A DNA stretch of 64,000 bases. Origin: an uncultured Paenibacillaceae bacterium (lineage in GTDB: Bacteria; Bacillota; Bacilli; Paenibacillales; DA-C8). The position numbers were made by a program, and so were the translations under genes. Of the stretch, positions 35,990 to 44,163 are shown in pieces. The notes beneath the pieces are model-generated. The model had not been told where the DNA came from. It did not search any database and was given only the letters and a program-made list of their open reading frames with translations. Numbering within the stretch: the first letter of the stretch is position 1; the number at the start of each line of letters is the position of its first letter. The DNA is taken from the NCBI GenBank assembly GCA_937957685.1, contig CALGAO010000008.1:1-64000 (forward strand), read 5' to 3'.

Positions 35990-36166
35990 TGTGGTTAAAA
36001 ATTTAACTTCAACGAACGGAGAAAAGCCCTCGTTTTCACAATCTGGTTAAATTTTTAACCACATTCCCCCAATTTCTCTCAGAAAAACCGTAAATATAGT
36101 TAAGATTTTAACTTCATCTTGATGATGGACGCATTGGGGCCGTGTATGAAGTTAACTTTTTAACCT
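35990..36166. promoter_or_regulatory. Four spaced GTTAA/TTAAC palindromes, candidate operators
   Basis: Sites lie at 35990-36007, 36046-36063, 36098-36113 and 36149-36166, with start-to-start distances of 56, 52 and 51 bp, close to five helical turns. The first two are perfect inverted copies of one another (TGTGGTTAAAAATTTAAC). The third and fourth are related imperfect copies. They occupy an otherwise empty 550-bp region between the GH105 stop and the acetylesterase start. This looks like cooperative binding of a dimeric regulator. Confidence 0.6.
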
Positions 36167-36351
36167 GAAATGCATCCGAGCCCGTTGAGATGAGAGAAGG
36201 CTGGGTGACACCCCTTCGCTTCTCCCCACTCAGGTGCAATGATTGGGACCAGAACCCGCTTGTACCTCGGGCGGACCTCGGACTCAGTCGCAGCATCCTC
36301 GACGGCACCCTCACAGGCTCATAGCGAAGCGAGCGAACCAGCGTACCTCCA

Positions 36352-38535
36352 TCAGCCTGCGTGTCCCTCCAGCGACTTGCGCATCAGCCAGGTCTCAATC
36401 CCGGCCAGCATGACGATGCCGATGCCATGCGTATCGTTGAGGTTCCACGACAGGTCGTCCTTGTAGTACAGCGGCGAGAACGCATAGCCCGAGCCTCTGC
36501 ATACTCCATAGATGTTGCCGTGCTTGTCGATCGCCAGGCGGGATAATCCCCGCCAGCCCTTCTCCACCGCGGCGATATAAGGCTCGCGCTCGTCCAACCA
36601 GCCGCAGCGAATCCCGCGCGCATACGCGTAGACGAACATCGACGTGCAGGAAGTTTCCTCATACGACTCCGGCATCGTCAGCACCTGATGCCACAGTCCG
36701 CTCTCTCCCTGCAGGGCCAGATACCCTTCGCACAGATCGCGGAAGAAACGCATGAGCTCCTCCCGATCCTCATGATCCTCCGGCAGCACGCGCAACAATT
36801 CCGCAAGCGAGAACAATACCCAGCCATTGCCGCGCCCCCAGGGGATATTCGTTGGCTTGTTGAACTTGAAGTCATAGACGTGCGACATGATCTTCTGCTC
36901 CGGCATATACAGATACTTCCTGTACAGCAGGAATTGTCTGGCCGCGTCATCGATATAGCGCCTGTCGCCGGTCAGCTCATAGTATCGGGTGAGGAAGGGC
37001 GTGCTCATATACAGATCATCGCACCACATCGTATCGATCATAAATTTGGTGCTGCCGGTTATCCTGTACAAGGCGCCATCCGCCAGACGCGATTGCTCCT
37101 CGCTGATATAGCGGGCGATCCGGTCCGCCGCAGCCCGTGCGCCTCTCAGTTCCCGGCATTCCATCGCCGCCAGCATGGTCGCGGCAAACGATCCGCAGTC
37201 ATCCAGGCTGTCGATCGCCGTCAGCTGATGGACGATGCCTGCTCCGCCGTATTGCTCCTTGTCCCAAAGCGCGTAAGACTCATACGCCGTGCATTGCTCG
37301 ATATGGTCAAGCACATAATCGACATAATCCTGCCGCCCGAGCTCCTGCCCGGTGCGCAGCAGGCCATACAGCGTGACGCCGAGCGGATAATTCCACCTGC
37401 CATAGTGGGTCGTCTCCGAGAATGGACGGACGAACGTGTGCGGCTGATCCACCCGCCAGTAAGTCCCGCCATCCACTGACCGGAACAGGACGTCGGTTCT
37501 GCAGATACTGCCCGGCTCGGGCTCTTCACCCGCTGCGAACGTTCCGACATACAGCCATTTTGTCTGCACGCCCTGTACGGCCACGGGAGCCTCCAGACTG
37601 ACTCCCTGCTGGGGCAGGCTGAGCGAGAGATCCCAGAGATCGCCGCCAGCTTCCGGCCGCTCGCACCGCACGAGCAGATCATGTGCGCCATAGGAGGCGG
37701 GCAGACGAATGCGGAACCTTCCCGTGGGATGTTCCGAACGGTAAACCTCCTGGCTGTCCAGATACACGGTGACATGCCCCGCATGCTCGCCAGACACTTC
37801 GATCGGAGAGGCATCGGCCAGATGGCTGACCAGCTTCGTCCAGGCATACGCGATATGGCCTCTCTCATCGCCGAACAGTCTTCCGAATACTCCTCTGGCA
37901 TACTGCTTCGGGTCCCATGTTGCCTGAGGCAGCCAGGCGATGCCCGTCTCCGCCTCGGAGGTGCCTTCCCCCGGCAGATGGTCCAGCGGTTGATCCAGAG
38001 GAGGCGTGAACAGCCACCCCTCCTGACCGCTGCGTTCCAGTGACGGCACGATAAAATGCAACGGGAACCCCTTGATCGAACCGGTGCCGAACCTTGCGCC
38101 GCAGCCCGTGCCTGTCTTCTCAAACTGCAGCACGAAGTGGTTCCACCCAGCCCGAAGCTTCTGGCGGAACCAGCTTCGGTCATCAGGGAACACATCCTCC
38201 TGGATGTTCGATCTGAACGCCAGTTCGCCGTTGACATACAGCCTTACAGGCCCGAAACAGCTCACGCTGAACGGCAACTCCGCCTCCTGCTCGGACCACA
38301 GCTTGGCCCAGGCATAGACGAATTGTCCGTCCCTTATCTCCGGGAATTTGCTCTGCATATCCATTTCATAGCGATAATCGCTTCCCCGCCTGAAAGCTCC
38401 GCGATGGCTGGCCCGATAGACCCAGGGATGCTTCGGCTGGCTGCCGATATACCGGTTCGCGATCAGCTCCAGCGTCTTCTCGATATCGCCCTGAAACACC
38501 ATGTAGCTGCTCTGTTCCGCAGGAAAATAAACCAT
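36352..38535 (-). CDS. GH105 unsaturated rhamnogalacturonyl/glucuronyl hydrolase
   Basis: The protein has 727 residues. The C-terminal about 350 residues are an alpha6/alpha6-barrel with GH105 landmarks: DTMWCDDLYMSTPFLTRYYE (catalytic Asp region), IPWGRGNGWVLFSLAELL, GLWHQVLTMPESYEETSCTS and FVYAYARGI. The enzyme removes the 4,5-unsaturated uronic acid left by pectate or rhamnogalacturonan lyases. The N-terminal about 350 residues add beta-sandwich modules (AELPFSVSCFGPVRLYVNGE), making it about twice the usual GH105 size. No signal peptide is seen, so it is likely cytoplasmic. GGAGAGGTTGCT precedes the ATG. Product chemistry links the PL9 lyase to this locus. Confidence 0.9.
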   Translation of the reverse strand: MVYFPAEQSSYMVFQGDIEKTLELIANRYIGSQPKHPWVYRASHRGAFRRGSDYRYEMDMQSKFPEIRDGQFVYAWAKLWSEQEAELPFSVSCFGPVRLYVNGELAFRSNIQEDVFPDDRSWFRQKLRAGWNHFVLQFEKTGTGCGARFGTGSIKGFPLHFIVPSLERSGQEGWLFTPPLDQPLDHLPGEGTSEAETGIAWLPQATWDPKQYARGVFGRLFGDERGHIAYAWTKLVSHLADASPIEVSGEHAGHVTVYLDSQEVYRSEHPTGRFRIRLPASYGAHDLLVRCERPEAGGDLWDLSLSLPQQGVSLEAPVAVQGVQTKWLYVGTFAAGEEPEPGSICRTDVLFRSVDGGTYWRVDQPHTFVRPFSETTHYGRWNYPLGVTLYGLLRTGQELGRQDYVDYVLDHIEQCTAYESYALWDKEQYGGAGIVHQLTAIDSLDDCGSFAATMLAAMECRELRGARAAADRIARYISEEQSRLADGALYRITGSTKFMIDTMWCDDLYMSTPFLTRYYELTGDRRYIDDAARQFLLYRKYLYMPEQKIMSHVYDFKFNKPTNIPWGRGNGWVLFSLAELLRVLPEDHEDREELMRFFRDLCEGYLALQGESGLWHQVLTMPESYEETSCTSMFVYAYARGIRCGWLDEREPYIAAVEKGWRGLSRLAIDKHGNIYGVCRGSGYAFSPLYYKDDLSWNLNDTHGIGIVMLAGIETWLMRKSLEGHAG

Positions 38536-38795
38536 AGCAACCTCTCCTCTCCGAAAACATTTCTGATATGAAATGAACCAGCCTCGACCAGCTCAACTCA
38601 GCTGAGACACGATTTTTTCTGCTCTCCGCCCCATCTCACACCGCTTCTTCCGCATCTGCCGCATCTGCCACACCAGCGCCAACCGGGGCACGACCCACGC
38701 CGCTTCTCTCGCACCTTCAGACGCCATAGCGGCAGACAACCGCGTCCTAGCGCGCTTTCATCTGACGTTTGCCGCCCGGCGTCCTTCCCGGGCGC

Positions 38796-40058
38796 CTAAT
38801 ATTCCCCGCCGGGATACAGCGTTGAGCTGTACAGCCGCTTCGGCTGGGGAAGCGGACGACCCGACGCGCTGCGCGACAGATCCAGCGGCTTCGACCCATA
38901 GACGCGCGCTTCCGCATCGTTGCAGATGATCACCTGTTCCAGTCCGCTGCCGATCAGGTCGGCATGAACGACATATCCGTCCATCGGAAACTGAGCCACC
39001 GGATTCAAGTGCCCGTCATAAATCGTCGGCATCACGCCACCGCCCCTGCGGTATGCCAGTATATAATCAAGCTTCCCCTCGTCCCAGCCGCGTATCGTCT
39101 CGATGATCGTCAGCCAGCCCGGGGTTTGCCTGTCTTCTTTCCACACCTCACGCCCGCACGAATCCAGCAGGAAGATCCCATCCTTGCCGCTGCGTCGATT
39201 CTCACCGTCACCGCGCACGATTCGATCCAGACCGGCGATCTGAAGCCCGGGCAGATCCTCGCGGTACCTCCCCAATGCGATGTGCTGGGATTCGATCGAT
39301 CCCTCATATCGCCACAGTTCTTCACCCGCCATATTGTACATTACCGTCACACTGCCGCCGATGACGATCTCGCAGCCATTGCCAGGGTCACCGTCCACTT
39401 CTCCCACCCAGATGCAATCCGCATGATCCTTCAGATCGCGGCAGCTCCACAGCTTCGTCCCGTCATGATCCAGCATGTCGTAGCCGGCCATGACCTCATC
39501 GCGGCCGTCGCCATCGTAATCATATGCCCAGGGGAAATGCCCCGGGTTCCCTTCGTATTTCCACAACAGGTTCATATCCCGATCCAGCGCCCACAGCCTG
39601 CGGTAACGATCCTTCAGGATTATATCCTGGGCATAGGGCATACCGCGCAGGTTGCAGATGATGATGCAATCATGGGCATGCTCATCCGGCAAGGCATGGG
39701 AAGCCTTCACCGCCCCGCTTCGCCCATCGAGCACCAGGAACCGGTCATTCATCACACACAGCACCTCAAGATAGCCATCACCGTCGATATCATAGACCTG
39801 CGCCGGATAATCCGAGCCCGGACCGCCGGCATGTTCATCAGGCCTGCCGACCTGCCACAGCATCCGGCCATCCAGATCAAAGGCCGTCACGCAGATCACC
39901 TGATGCGGCACATAACGGTCATCAATCCCGCCATCCGCCTGCACCATGACCAGTTCCATCCTTCCATCGCCGTTGATGTCTCCGACCAGCATCTTGCTTC
40001 TCACTCCGGCCTGGCCCAGGTCGATCTTCCCCAGCCATACCGGTTGATCCTGCATCAT
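38796..40058 (-). CDS. FG-GAP/VCBS-type beta-propeller protein, rhamnogalacturonan-lyase-like
   Basis: The protein has 420 residues from the ATG at 40058, which follows GGAGGG. Calcium-binding blades are visible as VGDINGDGRMELVMVQ, YDIDGDGYLEVLCVM and YDYDGDGRDEVMAGYD. PL11 rhamnogalacturonan lyases have this propeller architecture, but this protein is shorter and I do not see enough to assign PL11 activity. There is no signal peptide. The in-frame extension to 40241 encodes Arg/Ser-rich residues and lacks a ribosome site. It lies between the sugar transporter and the GH105 gene, so a role on rhamnogalacturonan oligosaccharides is likely. About 260 bp after it (38536-38795) show no gene. Confidence 0.78.
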   Translation of the reverse strand: MMQDQPVWLGKIDLGQAGVRSKMLVGDINGDGRMELVMVQADGGIDDRYVPHQVICVTAFDLDGRMLWQVGRPDEHAGGPGSDYPAQVYDIDGDGYLEVLCVMNDRFLVLDGRSGAVKASHALPDEHAHDCIIICNLRGMPYAQDIILKDRYRRLWALDRDMNLLWKYEGNPGHFPWAYDYDGDGRDEVMAGYDMLDHDGTKLWSCRDLKDHADCIWVGEVDGDPGNGCEIVIGGSVTVMYNMAGEELWRYEGSIESQHIALGRYREDLPGLQIAGLDRIVRGDGENRRSGKDGIFLLDSCGREVWKEDRQTPGWLTIIETIRGWDEGKLDYILAYRRGGGVMPTIYDGHLNPVAQFPMDGYVVHADLIGSGLEQVIICNDAEARVYGSKPLDLSRSASGRPLPQPKRLYSSTLYPGGEY

Positions 40059-40289
40059 TGATGTCCCTCCTGTTCTCCTGATCCCTTGTCTTTTCTCCTG
40101 ACCAAGCCCATGACCTGCATATGGACGTGCACTCATGGAAAACGGCCGTACAGTCGATACAATCCGCATTGGGCATATGGCCGAGCATCCTGTTGCGGTT
40201 CTGCCAATGGCAGACCGCTCACCATACGCCGCAAACGCCACATAACAGACAGTGCAGCGTTTGACCGCTGCACTGTCTGAACCTGCCTA

Positions 40290-41882
40290 TTATTTGCCTT
40301 TCGCTGCCTTGTACAGCTCGTTGATCTCCCTGATGTAGTCGTCGCCGCCCGTCTTCTTCCACAGCTCGATCGCTGCGTCGAAGCCGGCATCGTCGATCTG
40401 ACCAACGATGTACTGGATGCGAGCGTCGCCGATGATATTGTCAAGCTGCTGACCGACCTGCGCGTACACCTCGGATACGAACGGCTCGGCCGGGTTGCCG
40501 ACGACGATCGCTTCGTTCGCCTTCTGAACCTCCGCGATCTGCGCGTTGATCGGAGTCGGAGCAAATCCAGGCTCTTGTTCGCCGATGAACATCAGCAATT
40601 GGTTCATGCCAGTCAGTTCTTGTGTAATTGCCGCATCCAGATTTTCCTTCGGTACGACATAGCCGTCTACCATGTCGTAGTGGCGGCCTTCGATACCATA
40701 ACCGAGGAGCAGCTTCATTTCGACATCGTTCAGCTTATCCAGGAAGTCGAGTACGCGGCGCAGTTCTTCTTCCGTCTTCACCTTGGACTTCGAGATCACC
40801 AACATGCCGGACCAACCGGATGTCGGCATATCGCGATGGCCCTTCGGACCTACAGGCGCTTGCGTTACGATCGTGTAAGGCTCATCTCTCGGAGCAGCTT
40901 CTTGCATCGCGTTGTCCAGACGACGAGCGTTGTCGGCAACGTCTACGAATACACCAGCTTGACCGTTGACGAACGGCGTGTTCCATGCCGCCGAATCCAT
41001 AACCGCGAAGTCTTCGTTCACGAGACCTTCGGAATAGATCTTGCGGAAGAACTTCAGCGCTTCTCTGTACTCAGGCGTCATGAAGTCCGGAACCAGCTCA
41101 CCGTTTTCATTTTCGCCCCATTTGTTCGGTGCACCGAACCAGATCTGCATGATATCCCACGGACCCGTGTACTTCGTGATAACTACGCCATAGGTGTCAT
41201 TCTTGCCGTTCTTGTCCGGGTCGTCGTAAGTGAATGCACGGAGGATGTTGTAGAACTCATCGATCGTCTTGGCAGGCTGCAGTCCGAGATTGTCCAGCCA
41301 TACCTTGTTGTACGTTACGCCCATACGGCCGAGTGTACGTGCACGATAGATACCATAGATCTTACCGTCGATCGAAGTGTTGTTCAGAACAACCGGGTGA
41401 GCCTGGCTCAGGTTCGGATAGTCCTTCAGATAGTCGGTGATGTCCCAGAATGCGCCATTGCGGGCAGCGCTGATGACGCTTGGTGTCTTGCCCACGTTCA
41501 TGATCGTCGGCAGGTCGCCGGAAGCCAGCGTGATGTTCAGCATGTCTTCATAAGAGCTGTTCGGAGTGAAGAGAATCTCCAGATCTGTATTGGTGTACTC
41601 CTCCAGCCTCTGCCATACCGGGCTGCTCTTGTCCGGCAGCTCGGTCGAGAATGAAGGAATCATGATGCTGATCTTCATCGGCGCAGGCTTCTCCTCCGCC
41701 GGACCCGAACCCGAGCCTGTGTTGCCAGAGTTCGAGCTCTGACCGCCAGTGTTGCTGCTGGTGTTGCCTGTTGAGCCGCCGCTGTTATTGTTGTTGGAGC
41801 CGCCGCCAGAGCATGCTGCCAGCATCAGCATCACTGCGATGATCAGCAATGCCATGATTTTGAAACTGCGTTTCCCCTTCAT
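40290..41882 (-). CDS. Carbohydrate ABC transporter solute-binding lipoprotein (LplA-like)
   Basis: The protein has 530 residues. A lipoprotein signal ends in the lipobox LAAC (about 22-25), followed by a long Ser/Gly/Asn linker to residue about 60. The rest is a family-1 solute-binding fold (KISIMIPSFSTELPDKSSPV onward) of the large type that serves LplB/LplC permeases for pectin oligosaccharides. GGGAGGCAAACC precedes the ATG. It lies 176 bp downstream of the second permease, where the mRNA may fold (CACCTTGCGGTG), a common arrangement that raises binding-protein output. Substrate is inferred from neighbours. Confidence 0.92.
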   Translation of the reverse strand: MKGKRSFKIMALLIIAVMLMLAACSGGGSNNNNSGGSTGNTSSNTGGQSSNSGNTGSGSGPAEEKPAPMKISIMIPSFSTELPDKSSPVWQRLEEYTNTDLEILFTPNSSYEDMLNITLASGDLPTIMNVGKTPSVISAARNGAFWDITDYLKDYPNLSQAHPVVLNNTSIDGKIYGIYRARTLGRMGVTYNKVWLDNLGLQPAKTIDEFYNILRAFTYDDPDKNGKNDTYGVVITKYTGPWDIMQIWFGAPNKWGENENGELVPDFMTPEYREALKFFRKIYSEGLVNEDFAVMDSAAWNTPFVNGQAGVFVDVADNARRLDNAMQEAAPRDEPYTIVTQAPVGPKGHRDMPTSGWSGMLVISKSKVKTEEELRRVLDFLDKLNDVEMKLLLGYGIEGRHYDMVDGYVVPKENLDAAITQELTGMNQLLMFIGEQEPGFAPTPINAQIAEVQKANEAIVVGNPAEPFVSEVYAQVGQQLDNIIGDARIQYIVGQIDDAGFDAAIELWKKTGGDDYIREINELYKAAKGK

Positions 41883-42058
41883 TGGTTTGCCTCCCTTATA
41901 TTGATAGATATATTAGATTATCACCTTGCGGTGAAAATCTACTGCTGGTGAAAACTTCCCATGCACTTGTACGAGATTCGGTCCCCCGATCGGACATTTC
42001 AGCACTCCGGTGTCAAACGCTAACCTCAACAGAACCGTCAGTGCACTTGCGCCAGTCC

Positions 42059-42946
42059 CTATCCCTTGATCGAGCCCAACAGCACGCCCTTGGCAAAATG
42101 CTTCTGCAGGAACGGATAAACCAGCAGGATCGGCACCGTACCGACGACGATGACCGCCATCTTGACCGCCTGATCCGGCGGCTCGACGAACTCCGGATCG
42201 AATGCGCTCAGATCGCCAACCGCGACCTGCGACAACATGACGATCTCGCGCAGCATCACCTGCAGCGGCCACATCTTGCTGTCGTTCAGGAACATCATGG
42301 CTGAGAAGAAGTTGTTCCAGTGGCCAACCGCGTAGAACAAGCCGAAGGTCGCGATGATCGGCTTGGACAGCGGCAGCACGATGCGCCACAGCACGCCGAT
42401 GTCCGAGCAGCCGTCTATCCGGGCGGCTTCCTCCAGTCCAGGGGGCAGGTTCTGGAAGAAGTTCTTGATGACGATCAGGTTAAACGCGCTGATCGCGCCG
42501 GGCAGGATGACCGCCCCATAGGTGTTCAGCAGGCCCAGCTCCTTGACCACCAGATAGCCCGGGATCATGCCGCCGCTGAACAGCATGGAGAAGATCACGA
42601 GATTCATCACGAAGTTGCGGCCCATGAGATCCCTGCGGGACAGCGCATAGGCCATCGACAGGGTGAACACCAGATTGGTCAGCGTCCCGAACACCGTGAT
42701 GATCACCGAGTTGCCGATGCTGCGGAACAGCGTGTCAGACGAGAAAATATATTGATACGCACTGAGCGACGGATTGCGCGGGAACAGGAAGAACTTCCGC
42801 TGGATCAGCTCGATCTCCGTCGCAAACGAGCCTGCGATGATATATATGAATGGCAATACGGTGACCAGCGCGAACAGGGTAAGGAACAGGTAGTTGAATA
42901 CGTCAAACACTCGTTCGCCGAATGAATCATATTTGCTGCTGTTCAT
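42059..42946 (-). CDS. Carbohydrate ABC transporter permease (LplC/YtcP-like)
   Basis: The protein has 295 residues with six membrane segments, starting with FNYLFLTLFALVTVLPFIYI. The EAA loop is GLEEAARIDGCSDIGVLWRIVLPLSKP. The C-terminal end VYPFLQKHFAKGVLLGSIKG is the standard LplC ending. It pairs with the LplB-type permease encoded 14 bp upstream and needs a shared ATPase (MsmX type), which is not encoded here. GGAGGGGAACCACG precedes the ATG. Confidence 0.93.
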   Translation of the reverse strand: MNSSKYDSFGERVFDVFNYLFLTLFALVTVLPFIYIIAGSFATEIELIQRKFFLFPRNPSLSAYQYIFSSDTLFRSIGNSVIITVFGTLTNLVFTLSMAYALSRRDLMGRNFVMNLVIFSMLFSGGMIPGYLVVKELGLLNTYGAVILPGAISAFNLIVIKNFFQNLPPGLEEAARIDGCSDIGVLWRIVLPLSKPIIATFGLFYAVGHWNNFFSAMMFLNDSKMWPLQVMLREIVMLSQVAVGDLSAFDPEFVEPPDQAVKMAVIVVGTVPILLVYPFLQKHFAKGVLLGSIKG

Positions 42947-42960
42947 CGTGGTTCCCCTCC

Positions 42961-43941
42961 CTATATGATTCCTTCGTGGCCGAACTTCTTGGCGAAATAG
43001 TTGCTGCCATAGATGAGGATGATGCCGACCACCGATTTGAACAGGCCTACCGCTGTACTGTAACTGAATGCGCCCTGCCTGATCCCCACCTGATACACAT
43101 ACGTGTCAAACACGTCGGCTACGGTACGGTTCAGCGAGTTCGTCATCAGGAAGATCTGCTCGAAGCCGGTATCGAGGAAGTTGCCCAGGCGCAGGATGAG
43201 CAGGATGACGATCGTGCTGCTGATCGCCGGAAGCGTGATGTGCCACAGCCTCTGGAATCGGCTCGCGCCATCCACGATCGCCGCCTCATACTGTTCGACA
43301 TCCACCGAGGCCAGGGCCGCGAGGAAGATGATCGTGCCCCAGCCGGTCTCTTTCCACATGATCTGCAGGATGATCAGCGGACGGAACCAGGCGGGATCTG
43401 CCAGGAAGTTGATGCGTTGACCGGTAAGCTCATGGATGATCTCGTTGACCACGCCGCCGTTGGTGGTCAGGAACACATAGGTCATACTGGCGACGATCAC
43501 CATCGAGATGAAGTGCGGCACATAGATCATCGTCTGTACGGCTCGCTTGAAGATGCCGACCCGGATCTCGTTGAGCAGAAGCGCTGCGATGATCGGCGCC
43601 GGGAAGAAGAACACGAGATCATAGAATCCGAGGATCAGCGTGTTCCGAAGCAGCCGCACAAAGTCCGGGTTGTTGAAGAAATTGACGAAATGCTTGACCC
43701 CTACCCAATTGCTCTTCAGAACTCCCAGGAACGGACTGAAGTCCTGGAATGCGATCACGATCCCCCACATGGGAAGATACTTGAAAATGATGAAATACGC
43801 CAGACCCGGCAACAACAGAATGTACAACCAATAGTCCTTTCTGATCTTGGCCCATTTGGATCTTCTGCGCTTCGGCAAGGCTGCGGAAGGCCTGGGATCC
43901 AGGTCAGTCATATCCGCTTGATGATTGATTGTCGTATCCAT
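42961..43941 (-). CDS. Carbohydrate ABC transporter permease (LplB-like)
   Basis: The protein has 326 residues from the ATG at 43941, which follows AGGAGAGAGCGG. The in-frame extension to 44103 covers the promoter and cre site and is not coding. The N-terminus is basic and cytoplasmic (RRRSKWAKIRKDYWLYILLL), then six membrane segments. The EAA loop is VDVEQYEAAIVDGASRFQRLWHITLPAISS. The C-terminal SNYFAKKFGHEGII is typical of LplB. This is the first gene of the transporter operon, with its own promoter and a CcpA site upstream. Confidence 0.92.
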   Translation of the reverse strand: MDTTINHQADMTDLDPRPSAALPKRRRSKWAKIRKDYWLYILLLPGLAYFIIFKYLPMWGIVIAFQDFSPFLGVLKSNWVGVKHFVNFFNNPDFVRLLRNTLILGFYDLVFFFPAPIIAALLLNEIRVGIFKRAVQTMIYVPHFISMVIVASMTYVFLTTNGGVVNEIIHELTGQRINFLADPAWFRPLIILQIMWKETGWGTIIFLAALASVDVEQYEAAIVDGASRFQRLWHITLPAISSTIVILLILRLGNFLDTGFEQIFLMTNSLNRTVADVFDTYVYQVGIRQGAFSYSTAVGLFKSVVGIILIYGSNYFAKKFGHEGII

Positions 43942-44058
43942 CCGCTCTCTCCTGTTCTTTATTTTTTTCATTTGGAATGTTACGGACCTCATCGGATCGC
44001 TTGCATCCCTTGATCGCTCTGCTTGTACCGCCTGATCTGCAAGCCGAACTCTATCCTG

Positions 44059-44087
44059 AGTATCCATTTTCATGTTAGCGGTTTCAA
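44059..44087 (-). promoter_or_regulatory. Promoter of the oligosaccharide transporter operon
   Basis: On the minus strand TTGAAA (44082-44087), 17 bp, GATACT (44059-44064). The start, near 44052, gives a 110-nt leader before the LplB-type permease. The weak -10 and the adjacent regulator box fit a promoter that needs activation. Confidence 0.65.
44073..44086 (-). promoter_or_regulatory. CcpA catabolite-responsive element (cre)
   Basis: TGAAACCGCTAACA on the minus strand matches the cre consensus TGNAANCGNTNNCA at every fixed position. It overlaps the -35 and spacer of the transporter promoter, a position where CcpA would repress during growth on preferred sugars. Confidence 0.7.
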
Positions 44088-44104
44088 TTCCACATTTTTG
44101 CAAG
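44085..44104 (-). promoter_or_regulatory. Candidate AraC-regulator box, transporter promoter proximal
   Basis: CAATTCCACATTTTTGCAAG (plus-strand reading) abuts the -35 of the transporter promoter. It matches 18 of 20 bases of a copy at 46647-46666 upstream of the regulator gene. The position suits an activator that touches RNA polymerase. Confidence 0.6.
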
Positions 44105-44105
44105 C

Positions 44106-44133
44106 AAAAAAGCCTTGATACATCAAGGCTTTT
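44106..44133 (-). terminator. Terminator after the AraC regulator gene
   Basis: AAAAGCCTTGA and TCAAGGCTTTT form an 11-bp stem with a 4-nt loop, followed on the minus strand by TTTTTTG. It separates the regulator transcript from the transporter operon. Confidence 0.85.
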
Positions 44134-44142
44134 CGAACGATG

Positions 44143-44158
44143 CCACTTTTTTTGCGTG
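44143..44158 (-). promoter_or_regulatory. Candidate AraC-regulator box, transporter promoter distal
   Basis: CCACTTTTTTTGCGTG, sharing the CCAC-T-run-GC core of the other boxes, lies about 55 bp upstream of the proximal box, just after the regulator stop codon. Confidence 0.45.
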
Positions 44159-44163
44159 ATGTT

